NCBI RefSeq assembly: GCF_013033965.1
Contig: NZ_WQFE01000013.1
Coordinates: forward strand, 62,001 to 126,000
Direction of reading: 5' to 3'
DNA: 64,000 bases
Source: Ruegeria atlantica
Lineage (GTDB): Bacteria > Pseudomonadota > Alphaproteobacteria > Rhodobacterales > Rhodobacteraceae
A program made the translations under genes and the position numbers. The stretch's first letter is position 1. Every line of letters begins with the position of its first letter. The notes beneath the pieces were generated by a model. The model did no database searches. It saw only the letters and a program-made list of their open reading frames with translations, and was not told the origin of the DNA. Below, piece by piece: positions 8,854-17,879 of this stretch.

Positions 8854-9885
8854 ATGAATCTAAAGCAGCTCTCAGAAATCCTTGGATTATCTCAAACTAC
8901 GGTCAGCCGCGCGCTGAACGGATACCCTGAGGTGAACGAGGATACGCGCCTGCGCGTCCAGGCCGCTGCTGCCAAGCACGGCTATCGTCCCAACAGCCGA
9001 GCCAAGGGATTAGCAACCGGACGGTCGATGGTGATTGGGCATGTGATTCCCAGCTCGTCCCAGCATGAAATGGTCAACCCAATCTTTGGCGACTTTGTTG
9101 CCGGTGCGGCACGCAAGTATTCGGATCATGGATATGACATGATGTTCACCAATGCGGATGACACTTCGATTGAAGAAGCTTATCGCAGTCTTTTTCAGCG
9201 CGGCGCGGTTGATGGCATTGTTTTGCAAGGCCCCAAGGTCAATGAACACCGAATTGAGGTCCTGAATCGAATGGGAGTGCCATTCATAGTACATGGCAGA
9301 TCAACCGGGGTTGACGTGCCTTATGACTGGATCGACGTAAACAACAAAAGCTCATTCCTGCGCGCCACACGGTTTTTGATCGACCTTGGGCATCGCAGGA
9401 TTGCCCTGATCAACGGGCTTGAGGATATGGATTTCGCTCAACGTCGCCGCGACGGGTATCTTGAGGCGCTTCGCAACGCAGGCCTCTCACCCGATCCCGA
9501 TTTGATGCGCAGCGCCGAGATGACCGAAGTCTATGGCCACCATGAAACACGCGATATGCTGCGTCTGGATGACCCTCCGACGGCAATCCTGACCGCCTCT
9601 ATGATATCCGCTATCGGAGTGCGCCGTGCGCTTAACGAAGCGGGATTGAAGATGGGCAAAGACGTTTCGGTCATCGCCCATGACGACGACCTATCTTACC
9701 TGAAGAACGGTCAGGATGTGCCAATTTTCACGGCCACGCGGTCATCTGTGCGTCAAGCCGGAGAAATGGCAGCGGAAATGCTGATCGAACGCATCAAATC
9801 TCCGGAAGATCCGGTTAAAACTAGATTGCTGGAGGCTGAGCTGGTAGTTGGCGGCTCGACCGGCCCCGCTCCCAACAGGTTCTGA
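8854..9885 (+). CDS. aglR: LacI-family transcriptional regulator AglR
   Basis: DNA-binding repressor of the alpha-glucoside genes, 343 residues. The N-terminal LacI helix-turn-helix spans about residues 2-50 (LSEILGLSQTTVSRALNGY, then the hinge near YRPNSRAKGLATGRS), followed by a periplasmic-binding-protein-like sugar sensor domain. It is transcribed away from aglE, and palindromic operators lie in front of both genes. The next gene starts 2 bases after its stop, so the regulator leads an operon of sugar-processing enzymes. The effector is unknown; an alpha-glucoside or glucose is likely from context. Confidence 0.87.
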   Translation: MNLKQLSEILGLSQTTVSRALNGYPEVNEDTRLRVQAAAAKHGYRPNSRAKGLATGRSMVIGHVIPSSSQHEMVNPIFGDFVAGAARKYSDHGYDMMFTNADDTSIEEAYRSLFQRGAVDGIVLQGPKVNEHRIEVLNRMGVPFIVHGRSTGVDVPYDWIDVNNKSSFLRATRFLIDLGHRRIALINGLEDMDFAQRRRDGYLEALRNAGLSPDPDLMRSAEMTEVYGHHETRDMLRLDDPPTAILTASMISAIGVRRALNEAGLKMGKDVSVIAHDDDLSYLKNGQDVPIFTATRSSVRQAGEMAAEMLIERIKSPEDPVKTRLLEAELVVGGSTGPAPNRF

Positions 9886-9887
9886 AA

Positions 9888-12212
9888 ATGAAATATACTC
9901 GTTCGGACTTCCCCAAAGACTTCCTCTTTGGTGTCGCAACCTCGGCTTATCAAATAGAAGGACACGCTCAGGGTGGCGCGGGGAAAACCCATTGGGATAG
10001 TTTTGCGGCTTCACCCGGAAACGTGGTGCGAAACGAAAATGGAGATCTGGCCTGTGACCACCTGAACCGTTTTCCACAGGACTTCGACTTGGTGCGGGAT
10101 GCAGGTTTTGATTGCTACCGATTCTCGACTAGCTGGGCGCGCGTTTTGCCTGAAGGACGTGGTCCCGTTAATCAGGCAGGCCTCGACTATTACGACCGGC
10201 TCGCCGACGCCCTTTTGGAACGCGGCATTCGGCCCTGTGCGACCCTTTATCATTGGGAGTTGCCTTCTCCGCTTGCTGATCTGGGCGGCTGGCGCAACAG
10301 GGATATCGCAAGCTGGTTTGCCGATTTCACCGAGGTCATCATGGGCCGCATCGGCGACCGTATGTACAACGTCGCCCCAATCAATGAGCCGTGGTGTGTC
10401 AGCTGGCTGAGCCATTTCGAAGGACATCACGCGCCCGGAATGCGCGACATCCGCGCCACGGCTCGCGCGATGCACCATGTTCTGCTGGCTCATGGTTGCG
10501 CAATCGAGGCGATGCGCGGGTTGGGGATGTCCAACCTGGGCGCTGTGTTCAATCTGGAATGGGCCGAGCCCGCCGATGACAGCCCTGATGCGGGCAAGGC
10601 TGCGGACCTTTATGACGGGATATACAACCGGTTTTTCCTAAGCGCCGTTTTCAACAAATCCTATCCGCAAAACGTGCTGGACGGGTTGGAGCCTCACCTT
10701 CCTTCTGGCTGGGAGAACGACTTTGAAACCATCGGCACGCCTGTCGATTGGTGCGGCTTGAACTATTACACCCGTAAACTAATCGCGCCTGCTGATACGT
10801 CCTGGCCAAGCCTGAAAGAAGTTCCCGGACCGCTGCCCAAAACCCAGATGGGGTGGGAGATCGAGCCCGACGCCCTGACCCGCTTCGTTACACGGACGAT
10901 GCGCGATTACACAGGTGATCTGCCGATCTATGTAACCGAAAACGGCATGGCCAGCCCCGAACGTCAACAGGATGATGACCGCATTGACTACCTCAACCAG
11001 CACCTTGGTGCCGTTCAAAATGCGCTGGACGAAGGCGTTCCGGTCAAAGGCTACTTCATCTGGTCTCTGCTGGACAATTACGAATGGTCCTTTGGTTATG
11101 AAAAACGGTTCGGGTTGGTTGATGTCGATTTCGACACGCTCAAACGGACGCCCAAAGCCTCTTACAAGGCGTTGAAATCCGCGTTGTCCGGTGGGTCTGT
11201 TTCCCTGCCAATGGCTCAACCTGCCGGAACCATGCACGAGCATTGGAATCTTGTTGCGGATATCGGCGGCACAAACACACGACTGGGTGTCATTTCGAAC
11301 GGAGAGCTGACTGACCTTCGCAAACACCCAACCGGGTCGTTGCCAGAGCTTCTGGATGCGTTTCACAGCCTGCGGGATGAGATTGGCACCGATCCACGCG
11401 CCGTCGTTGCGGCCGGTGCCGGACCCGTCAAAGATGGGACAATCCGCCTGACAAATGCGCATCTGGACCTGTCCGAGAGCGACATCGGCACAGCAACCGG
11501 CGCGCAACATACTTTCGTTATCAATGACTTCACCGCTGCGGCTTGGTCAGTCGCTGAAATCACCGGCGACCATGTTGAGGTCTTGCAAGGGGCAGATACA
11601 CCACCAACTGGAACGCGATTGGTGGTAGGCCCAGGTACTGGCCTTGGCGTCGGCGCGTTGTTGTACTCCGAAGGGCGATACCATACCGCATCGGGCGAAG
11701 GTGGCCATGTCGGCCTTTCGCCCCGGCACGAGGACGAAGTCGAAATCTTTAAGGCTGCGCGCCACATCGCGCCCGAGTGCTTCTTTGATGACAGTCTGGT
11801 GCTCGAAGCAGAAATGTTCCTCAGCGGGACTGGCCTTCCCATCCTGTACCAAGCCGCTGGCATGGCGGCTGGACAGACCGATGCGGCGAAGCGCAGTGCC
11901 AAGAATATCCTGCAGGATGCACTGGCGGAATCCGACCAAATTGCAGTCAAAACAGCGCATATGTTTAAAGCCCACCTCGGCGCCATTATGGGCGACCTGG
12001 CCGTCGCCTACATGCCAACGGGAGGTGTTTTCCTTGTGGGTGGTGTCGCCGAGAAAAACCGGTGGCTGTTCAAAGATGAATTCCGGGATGCCTTTAATGC
12101 CGGTGGCCGGTTCAGCGATCTGCGTCGCTCAATGAACCTCTACGTTTCAGAACAGGATGAATTTGGCATTGTTGGCGCTAACAATTTCTGTAAAAGTGCG
12201 CTCGCGCGGTAA
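9888..12212 (+). CDS. Fusion of GH1 beta-glucosidase and glucokinase
   Basis: A single 774-codon frame joins two enzymes. Residues 1 to about 440 are a glycoside hydrolase family 1 beta-glucosidase: acid/base E167 in INEP, nucleophile E351 in VTENG, and the GH1 start FLFGVATSAYQIEG. Residues about 453-774 are a bacterial glucokinase of the Glk family: phosphate-binding VADIGGTNTR at 456-465, then GTGLGVG and the ASGEGGHVG segment with the glucose-binding Glu/His. A short linker (about 436-455) connects them. The product would release glucose from a beta-glucoside and phosphorylate it at once, in the cytoplasm (no signal peptide). No stop or frameshift is visible at the junction. It follows aglR by 2 bases. 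Confidence 0.9.
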   Translation: MKYTRSDFPKDFLFGVATSAYQIEGHAQGGAGKTHWDSFAASPGNVVRNENGDLACDHLNRFPQDFDLVRDAGFDCYRFSTSWARVLPEGRGPVNQAGLDYYDRLADALLERGIRPCATLYHWELPSPLADLGGWRNRDIASWFADFTEVIMGRIGDRMYNVAPINEPWCVSWLSHFEGHHAPGMRDIRATARAMHHVLLAHGCAIEAMRGLGMSNLGAVFNLEWAEPADDSPDAGKAADLYDGIYNRFFLSAVFNKSYPQNVLDGLEPHLPSGWENDFETIGTPVDWCGLNYYTRKLIAPADTSWPSLKEVPGPLPKTQMGWEIEPDALTRFVTRTMRDYTGDLPIYVTENGMASPERQQDDDRIDYLNQHLGAVQNALDEGVPVKGYFIWSLLDNYEWSFGYEKRFGLVDVDFDTLKRTPKASYKALKSALSGGSVSLPMAQPAGTMHEHWNLVADIGGTNTRLGVISNGELTDLRKHPTGSLPELLDAFHSLRDEIGTDPRAVVAAGAGPVKDGTIRLTNAHLDLSESDIGTATGAQHTFVINDFTAAAWSVAEITGDHVEVLQGADTPPTGTRLVVGPGTGLGVGALLYSEGRYHTASGEGGHVGLSPRHEDEVEIFKAARHIAPECFFDDSLVLEAEMFLSGTGLPILYQAAGMAAGQTDAAKRSAKNILQDALAESDQIAVKTAHMFKAHLGAIMGDLAVAYMPTGGVFLVGGVAEKNRWLFKDEFRDAFNAGGRFSDLRRSMNLYVSEQDEFGIVGANNFCKSALAR

Positions 12213-12249
12213 ACTGGCCGCCTGAGTTCATTGCAGAAAGGACCACGGC

Positions 12250-13176
12250 ATGATTCTGTGCTGCGGTGAAGCCCTGATCGACATGATCGCCGAGCCGACC
12301 GTCTCTGGGTCGCGCGGTTTCGTACCCCATTCCGGCGGCGCCGTCTTCAACACGGCTGTTGCGCTGGGTCGGTTGGGGGCACCTGTTGGTCTTTTGACCG
12401 GACTGTCGTCGGATATGTTCGGACAGCAACTGACGGACGCACTGCGGGCCAGCCACGTGGACGCGAGCCATGTGATCCAATCGGACCGCCCGACGACACT
12501 GGCCTTTGTCCAGCTAAAAGACGGCCATGCCACCTATAGCTTTGTCGACGAAAACTCGGCTGGACGCATGTTGACTCCCGAGGACATGCCAAAACAGCTG
12601 CCCGCCGTATCCGCCCTGTATTTTGGAGGAATCAGTCTCGCGTGTGAGCCCTGCGCGGACGCCTACGCAGCCTTGCTGGAGCGTCACGGATCAAACCGAG
12701 CGGTCATGCTGGACCCAAACATTCGGCCCGGCTTTATCAAGGATCAAACACGGTATCGTACGCGGTTGAACCGCATGATCGCGCTATCCGACATCGTGAA
12801 AGTCTCAGATGAGGATCTGGATTGGATCGTTCCGGGCCCTGAAACACTGGCCGAGAAAGTCCCTCTGCTGCTCCAAGCAGGTCCTTCGGTGGTCATCGTA
12901 ACGCGCGGCAGTGACGGGGCGTCGGGATTTCTGGCGAACGGGTCCGAAACGTCTGTGCCTGTCAAAGCGGTCAAAGTCGTTGATACTGTGGGCGCCGGAG
13001 ACACGTTCAACGCCGGCGTTCTGGCCGAGTTGCATCGTGCCGGCCGATTGAGCAAGGCTAACCTGCAGACACTGGGCGTGGACGATCTGCGAGCGGCGTT
13101 AGCCAAGGGCGCAGACGTCGCTGCCATCACCGTTTCCCGCGCCGGGGCAAATCCGCCTTGGGCGCATGAACTTTGA
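12250..13176 (+). CDS. PfkB-family sugar kinase (fructokinase-like)
   Basis: Cytoplasmic carbohydrate kinase of the ribokinase/PfkB family, 308 residues. The N-terminal GGAVFNTAVALGRLG (about 29-43) and the C-terminal DTVGAGDTFNAG with catalytic base D251 are the two family signatures. It begins 37 bases after the glucokinase fusion and is preceded by GAAAGGA. In this operon its substrate is likely fructose released from sucrose-type alpha-glucosides by AglA, which makes fructokinase the best guess; 2-keto-3-deoxygluconate or another ketose cannot be excluded from sequence. Confidence 0.82.
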   Translation: MILCCGEALIDMIAEPTVSGSRGFVPHSGGAVFNTAVALGRLGAPVGLLTGLSSDMFGQQLTDALRASHVDASHVIQSDRPTTLAFVQLKDGHATYSFVDENSAGRMLTPEDMPKQLPAVSALYFGGISLACEPCADAYAALLERHGSNRAVMLDPNIRPGFIKDQTRYRTRLNRMIALSDIVKVSDEDLDWIVPGPETLAEKVPLLLQAGPSVVIVTRGSDGASGFLANGSETSVPVKAVKVVDTVGAGDTFNAGVLAELHRAGRLSKANLQTLGVDDLRAALAKGADVAAITVSRAGANPPWAHEL

Positions 13177-13193
13177 CCCGTTGAGGGACCCAG

Positions 13194-13859
13194 ATGAAAA
13201 GATCAGACATCAACCACATCAAATCCGAAGCCGAGGCATTCATCCGCTCGTTCGGGGCCGTACTGCCTCCGTTCGCCGATTGGTCGCCGGAACAGATGCG
13301 CAGCGCGCAGGCGCAGGGCATCCGTGATCGCGGCCTTGGGTGGGACATTACCGATTATGGTCAGGGGCGGTTTGATGAGCTCGGCCTGTTCCTGTTTACA
13401 CTTCGCAATGGCGACGTGCAGGATCTAAACAATGGCCGCGGCATGCTTTATGCAGAGAAACTTTTGATTTCTCGTGAAAAACAACTGTCCCCTATGCATC
13501 GCCACATCATCAAGGCCGAAGACATTATCAACCGGGGCGGCGGTGATCTGATCATGGAGATTTATGCCTCGGACCCGGACGGTGGTATTGACCGGGATAA
13601 CCCGGTGACTGTTCCAAGCGACAGCTGCCCTGTCACTATTCAGCCCGGTGAATTACTTAGATTGAAACCCGGTCAGAGCGTGACTCTGATGCCGGGCATA
13701 TGGCACGCCTTCTGGGCTGAACAGGGCGACTGCCTGATCGGTGAAGTGTCGACTGTGAACGATGATCGAACCGATAATGTCTTCGAGGACCCTATCCCGC
13801 GCTTTTCAACGATTGAAGAAGACGCTGATCCAGATTTCCTGCTCGTATCGGACTATTGA
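13194..13859 (+). CDS. D-lyxose ketol-isomerase-like cupin
   Basis: A 221-residue protein of the D-lyxose isomerase family (YdaE/Lyx_isomer type), which interconverts D-lyxose with D-xylulose and D-mannose with D-fructose. Metal-binding residues expected for the cupin are visible: H102 and H104 in PMHRH, E109, and H171 in MPGIWHAFW. It follows the sugar kinase by 17 bases and ends the operon. In an alpha-glucoside locus it may handle mannose or another epimeric hexose so that it can join fructose metabolism; this is inferred. Family membership is based on the HxH...E...H pattern and the W-H-A-F-W motif. Confidence 0.72.
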   Translation: MKRSDINHIKSEAEAFIRSFGAVLPPFADWSPEQMRSAQAQGIRDRGLGWDITDYGQGRFDELGLFLFTLRNGDVQDLNNGRGMLYAEKLLISREKQLSPMHRHIIKAEDIINRGGGDLIMEIYASDPDGGIDRDNPVTVPSDSCPVTIQPGELLRLKPGQSVTLMPGIWHAFWAEQGDCLIGEVSTVNDDRTDNVFEDPIPRFSTIEEDADPDFLLVSDY

Positions 13860-14045
13860 CAAACGGTTAGCGAATTTGGTGGCGCACAGTGTACCGGTCG
13901 ACGCACAGACCCATTCAATCCGGGCACTGTTTGCTGTATCGGGATAACACCCTTTCCCGAATTCAAAAAATCGAATTAACATGGCCGAGGACAAAGGAAA
14001 AAGTCGCAAGACTCATTGTCGCGCGACCATCGAAGGATCCGAGTG

Positions 14046-14321
14046 ATGGTAACCAAAGCACAGTTAGAAGCCGAAGTCGCAGATTTGCGGCGGCAGTTGG
14101 CCGAGCATTCCAGTGCGCAAACAGGTGCCTCAGCGTCGAACGGCGACAAACAAGCCGATCCACACAAATCGATATCGGACGGAATCGTCGAAAGTCTGGA
14201 TGAGTGGTCAACGCAACTGGAAGAGGTCATGACAGAGCTTGAGGAGTTTCCTCACAAAAGGCCGGTCCTGTTCGCCCTTGGGATTTTTACGCTTGGCTAT
14301 CTTCTAGGCCGTTCCCGCTAG
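14046..14321 (+). CDS. Small membrane-anchored DUF883/YqjD-like protein
   Basis: A 91-residue protein with a hydrophilic, charged N-terminal part that is probably helical (KAQLEAEVADLRRQLAEH) and one C-terminal membrane helix (about 70-87, LFALGIFTLGYLLG) followed by RSR. This layout is that of the ElaB/YqjD (DUF883) family, inner-membrane proteins that bind ribosomes in stationary phase in E. coli. The ATG at 14046 has AAGGA upstream; a TTG at 14016 in the same frame is less likely. It precedes a holin-superfamily-like gene by 10 bases, as yqjD precedes yqjE in E. coli. Precise function here is unknown. Confidence 0.6.
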   Translation: MVTKAQLEAEVADLRRQLAEHSSAQTGASASNGDKQADPHKSISDGIVESLDEWSTQLEEVMTELEEFPHKRPVLFALGIFTLGYLLGRSR

Positions 14322-14331
14322 GAGTCTGACC

Positions 14332-14805
14332 ATGAGCCGCATTTCACGTAACATTTCGATCATTCTGCGGGCCGAACGGCTGATTGCACAACGGCAACTA
14401 GCCGTCGCGGCAAAACGCTCGGGTTTTTATGCCGCTGCCGGGTTCGCCGTGGGGTTTGCGGTCATCATGCTGAACGTTGCCGGGTTCTTTTGGCTGTCCG
14501 AGACGATGTCTAAGTCGCTGGCGGCGGTCATAGTGGCTGGGGTAAACCTTGTTCTGGCCGTGCTCCTCGCGCTGGTTGCAAACTCCATGACCCCCGAAAG
14601 CGATACCTCGGCAGCCGTCGAATTGCGGGATATGGCGCTGCACGACATCGAAGACGAAGTTCGGGACAGCTTTGCCGAGGCACGCAACACGATCGTCGGT
14701 CTCAAACGGGATCCGATCGGGATGCTGTCGCCTGACGTTGTTAGCACAATTCTGGGCGTCCTGCTCAGATATGCGCGGCGCAGGCGGAACAAACCGGATC
14801 AGTAA
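14332..14805 (+). CDS. YqjE / phage-holin-superfamily-like membrane protein
   Basis: A 157-residue inner-membrane protein with two adjacent hydrophobic helices (about 32-53 and 62-82) flanked by charged ends, the layout of the holin superfamily III / YqjE group (Holin-X). Despite the family name these chromosomal proteins are not lysis genes; no endolysin lies nearby. It is co-transcribed with the DUF883-like gene. Its stop is only 3 bases from the stop of the convergent ackA gene, so the two transcripts must overlap at their ends. Confidence 0.6.
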   Translation: MSRISRNISIILRAERLIAQRQLAVAAKRSGFYAAAGFAVGFAVIMLNVAGFFWLSETMSKSLAAVIVAGVNLVLAVLLALVANSMTPESDTSAAVELRDMALHDIEDEVRDSFAEARNTIVGLKRDPIGMLSPDVVSTILGVLLRYARRRRNKPDQ

Positions 14806-14808
14806 CAC

Positions 14809-15978
14809 TCAAGCCAATCTGGCGGCAGCGCGCGCGATCACCATCTCTTCGTTCGTGGGAATGGCAAGAATGCGTACGCGGCTGAAATCGGTCGACAGAA
14901 CTGTGCCGTTGTCCGCATTTCGGTTAGGGTCCAATTCAATCCCGATCCACCGCATTCCTTCGCAGACCATTTGACGGATACGGGCGGCGTTTTCACCAAT
15001 GCCTCCAGTAAAGACCAAAGCATCGATACCTTCCAAAGCAGCGGACAAGGCACCCAGTTCCCGGCGGATGCGGAAAACATAATAATCAATCGCTTTTCGC
15101 GCCTCCTGAGTGTCGGCAGCCAACAAGGTGCGCATGTCTGACGACATGCCGGACAGTCCCAGCAAGCCGGACTTTCGATAAAGAAGCTCAGCGATTTCGT
15201 CGGCCTCCATCCCCTCTTGCTGCATCATGTAAAGAACAACGCCCGGGTCCAGTTGCCCGCTGCGGGTGCCCATGGGCAAACCGTCCAACGCCGAAAACCC
15301 CATGGTCGAGGCCACGGCCCTCCCGCCCGACACGGCACACATCGACGCGCCATTACCCAAGTGCGCAATGACCACACGGCCATCGTAAAGACCCGGCGCG
15401 ATTTCCTTCAGCTTTTGCGAGACGTAGTCGTAACTCAACCCGTGAAACCCGTATCTGCGCACACCCTTCTCGTAAAAGCGCTGAGGGAGAGCGAAGGTAT
15501 CATTCACCCACGGGTGTGTCCGGTGAAAGGCGGTATCGAAACACGCAACCTGAGTAGTACCAGGAAAAGCCGCAGCGGCAGCCTTGATACCGGCAAGGCT
15601 GTAGGGTTGGTGCAAAGGTGCGAAGGGAATAAACCCGCTTAGCGTGTCAAATACGCGATCATCCACCACGACGGGTTCGGAAAAAACCGGTCCGCCGTGA
15701 ACGACGCGGTGACCGATGGCCCGGACTTGAATGTCCGGTAGGTATTCGCGGGTAAGTTCGAGAAACGCATTGATTGCTTCGTCATGGGTTTTCGCCCCGG
15801 AAAGCTGTCGATCGACCGACCGCCCCCCCGCCGATTGGGCCAACAGACGTGGGGCATCCCCCAACCTCTCGATCTGACCGCGCCAGCGCATGCTGGGGCG
15901 GCGATCCTCGACCAATTCGTACAGCGCAAACTTCAACGAAGACGACCCGGCATTCAACGCCAGAACATGTTCAGCCAT
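14809..15978 (-). CDS. ackA: Acetate kinase
   Basis: Converts acetyl phosphate and ADP to acetate and ATP (and the reverse) in the cytoplasm. The 389 residues begin with the ASKHA phosphate loop (LALNAGSSSLKFALYE) and contain the conserved RVVHGG, the HLGNGAS motif, GTRSGQLDPG and the C-terminal FTGGIGENA adenosine motif. Start at 15978 is preferred to longer frames because it puts the phosphate loop at the N-terminus. The start lies 8 bases inside the upstream pta gene, so the two are translationally coupled. Length is normal for the family. Confidence 0.93.
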   Translation of the reverse strand: MAEHVLALNAGSSSLKFALYELVEDRRPSMRWRGQIERLGDAPRLLAQSAGGRSVDRQLSGAKTHDEAINAFLELTREYLPDIQVRAIGHRVVHGGPVFSEPVVVDDRVFDTLSGFIPFAPLHQPYSLAGIKAAAAAFPGTTQVACFDTAFHRTHPWVNDTFALPQRFYEKGVRRYGFHGLSYDYVSQKLKEIAPGLYDGRVVIAHLGNGASMCAVSGGRAVASTMGFSALDGLPMGTRSGQLDPGVVLYMMQQEGMEADEIAELLYRKSGLLGLSGMSSDMRTLLAADTQEARKAIDYYVFRIRRELGALSAALEGIDALVFTGGIGENAARIRQMVCEGMRWIGIELDPNRNADNGTVLSTDFSRVRILAIPTNEEMVIARAAARLA

Positions 15979-17365
15979 GGATTTTGCCTTCATTCGCAAT
16001 TGCATGCAGCGCCGCAACGGCGCATGACGCCAACCGGGACGCGTCATCATCCGCCCGAGACGTCAGGATAATTGGCACTGCAGCACCGACCACAATGCCG
16101 GCGGCCTCAGCGTGAGAGATATATGTGAGCTGTTTAGCAACCATGTTGCCAGCCTCAATATTCGGAACAACCAGAATATCTGCGACACCCGCAACCTGCG
16201 AGGTGATGCCCTTTGTCCGCGCGGCATTCAGATCAACTGCGTTGTCCATGGCCAAGGGGCCATCGACCAGCCCGCCAGTGATCTGTCCACGCTCGGCCAT
16301 CTTCGACAACAGAGCCGCATCGACCGACGACGGCAAGTGCGGGTTGATCGTTTCGACCGCCGACAAGACACCAACTTTCGGCATCTCGATGCCGATGGAA
16401 TGCGCAAGATGGATGGCGTTCTGAACGATGTCGGCCTTAGTTTCGAGGTCCGGTGCGATGCTCACCGCCGCATCGGTTACCATGATGGGCCGCGACATGC
16501 CCGGCACGTCCATGACGAATACATGCGACAACCGTCGCCCAGTCCTCAGCCCATTTTCCCGACGCAAAATGGCGCGCAGCAGGACATCCGTATGCAAGTG
16601 ACCTTTCATCAGCATTCGGGCTTTACCATCGACGACCAAGCCGACCGCACGTTGGGCAGCCACTTCGTGGCCCTTTGCTTCAACGACTTCAACTCCGGAC
16701 AAATCCGCCCCAAGCTGGGCCGCAGCGGTAGAAATCTTAGCTGGGTCGCCTACCAAAATCGGAGTGATGATGTTGTTTTCCAACGCAAGCAATGCCCCGC
16801 CCAGCGAATTCGCCTCTTCCGGGGCGACGATCACTGTGAGCATTGGGTCCAGAGGACGTACCTTTTCCAACAAAGCATCGAAGTGCTGGTGCCGTTGAAC
16901 AACTAGTCCCGGAACTTCGACCGAGTCGAAGGTCATATGCCGTGACGGAGGCGTGACCTGTACGGTACCTTTCAAAATCAATGCGTTGTCCCCGACCCGG
17001 CGCACTTCTGCGGAACAGAGCAGATCGCCATCTTCACGCTTTTCAGTAACAGAAACAAAGGCGGTCAGTTCGTCGCCCGCTAAAACCGGGGCATGGAAAC
17101 TCAGGTTTGCGTGACGTGTTTGTGTACCAGCCCCCGGCAATATGTTTCCTATCACTGCGGCCACTAAACCAGCGGGCCACAAAGCAGGTGCAACAGCCTC
17201 GAGGGACCCATCCCCATCTCCGTCATAGGCCGCCAGATTTAGCGGGTTGTGGTCGCCCGAGGCCGAGGCAAACGCATACAAATCGTCCACAGTACACAGC
17301 CGTGTAACCTGAGCCTTGTCGCCCACCTTTAACTGAGAATAAGTTCGATTTTCCTGAATTTTCAT
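15971..17365 (-). CDS. pta: MaoC-like hydratase / phosphate acetyltransferase fusion
   Basis: Bifunctional-looking protein of 464 residues. About residues 1-140 form a MaoC hot-dog domain (ASASGDHNPLNLA is the hydratase motif), and about 150-464 form a phosphate acetyl/butyryltransferase domain (NNIITPILVGDPAKI, and near the end NIEAGNMVAKQL). The second part exchanges acetyl-CoA with acetyl phosphate, which AckA then uses. This arrangement is known in Rhodobacterales as enoyl-CoA hydratase/phosphate acetyltransferase. The role of the MaoC half is unclear; it may act on a specific acyl-CoA. It overlaps ackA by 8 bases. Confidence 0.85.
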   Translation of the reverse strand: MKIQENRTYSQLKVGDKAQVTRLCTVDDLYAFASASGDHNPLNLAAYDGDGDGSLEAVAPALWPAGLVAAVIGNILPGAGTQTRHANLSFHAPVLAGDELTAFVSVTEKREDGDLLCSAEVRRVGDNALILKGTVQVTPPSRHMTFDSVEVPGLVVQRHQHFDALLEKVRPLDPMLTVIVAPEEANSLGGALLALENNIITPILVGDPAKISTAAAQLGADLSGVEVVEAKGHEVAAQRAVGLVVDGKARMLMKGHLHTDVLLRAILRRENGLRTGRRLSHVFVMDVPGMSRPIMVTDAAVSIAPDLETKADIVQNAIHLAHSIGIEMPKVGVLSAVETINPHLPSSVDAALLSKMAERGQITGGLVDGPLAMDNAVDLNAARTKGITSQVAGVADILVVPNIEAGNMVAKQLTYISHAEAAGIVVGAAVPIILTSRADDDASRLASCAVAALHAIANEGKIHG

Positions 17366-17570
17366 CTCGTCCGGCTTGTTTTTGAATGCGCGTTCGTCTT
17401 GTCATCAATTGAATAGTCGGCCCTAGGAGCCAGGACACTTCATCGTGTTCCTTACTTTTCTGCGGCGCAGCGTAGTCAGATTATTGGCGAATGACAAATG
17501 ACCCCTGTTCATGGGCGGTTACAGATTATCGCTTGACCCAAAATTGGATCTCGGGCAAGCATCGCCCACG

Positions 17571-17745
17571 ATGGTTCCCTGTGGTTCGCCAAGGGATGAA
17601 AAGGGAATACGGTGAGGATGCCAAACGGCCCCAAGTCCGTGACTGCCCCCGCAACTGTAAGCGGTGAGCGACGCCAAATATCCACTGACCCTAATGGGTC
17701 GGGAAGGATGGCCAAGCCACGACCCGCAAGTCAGGAGACCTACCA
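17571..17745 (+). promoter_or_regulatory. Cobalamin (AdoCbl) riboswitch
   Basis: The stretch has the conserved order of a cobalamin riboswitch: GGTTCCCTGTGG start with the pairing AAGGGAATACGGTG, the core GACTGCCCCCGCAACTGTAAGCGG, and the B12 box ending CAAGTCAGGAGACCTACC at 17728-17745. It lies directly upstream of a 28-codon ORF, a DUF1636 gene and a BtuDFC-type importer, so B12 would shut off uptake genes. Orientation is plus, as for those genes. Confidence 0.93.
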
Positions 17746-17792
17746 TCCAATGTTCAACCAACCCGGGGCGGGGCGTCCTGGAAGGAGGCTTT

Positions 17793-17879
17793 ATGAAACG
17801 TCTTAGACGTGATGACATCATTGGCACCTCCTTTCCGCGCTTGGAGACGAGCGGAGTGTGCCATGTCGAACAGTCCTGA
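17793..17879 (+). CDS. Candidate 28-residue leader or small protein downstream of B12 riboswitch
   Basis: ATG at 17793 follows a near-perfect ribosome binding site (GGAAGGAGG, ends 4 bases upstream) and opens a 28-codon frame rich in basic residues at its start (MKRLRRDD) with one Cys-His near the end. The frame ends 17 bases inside the DUF1636 gene. The DUF1636 start itself has no comparable ribosome binding site, so translation of the small ORF may be coupled to it. It could be a real small protein, a leader peptide, or the outcome of a riboswitch-sequestered ribosome site. Only conservation in related genomes would show it is real. Confidence 0.4.
   Translation: MKRLRRDDIIGTSFPRLETSGVCHVEQS

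Noticed and set aside
10779..11510. Minus-strand frame of 243 codons
   Set aside because: It is antisense to the GH1-glucokinase gene and is an artefact of high GC and codon use.
14332..14805. Prophage lysis gene (holin)
   Set aside because: The protein belongs to the YqjE-like chromosomal group, sits behind a DUF883-like gene and has no endolysin or other phage gene beside it.
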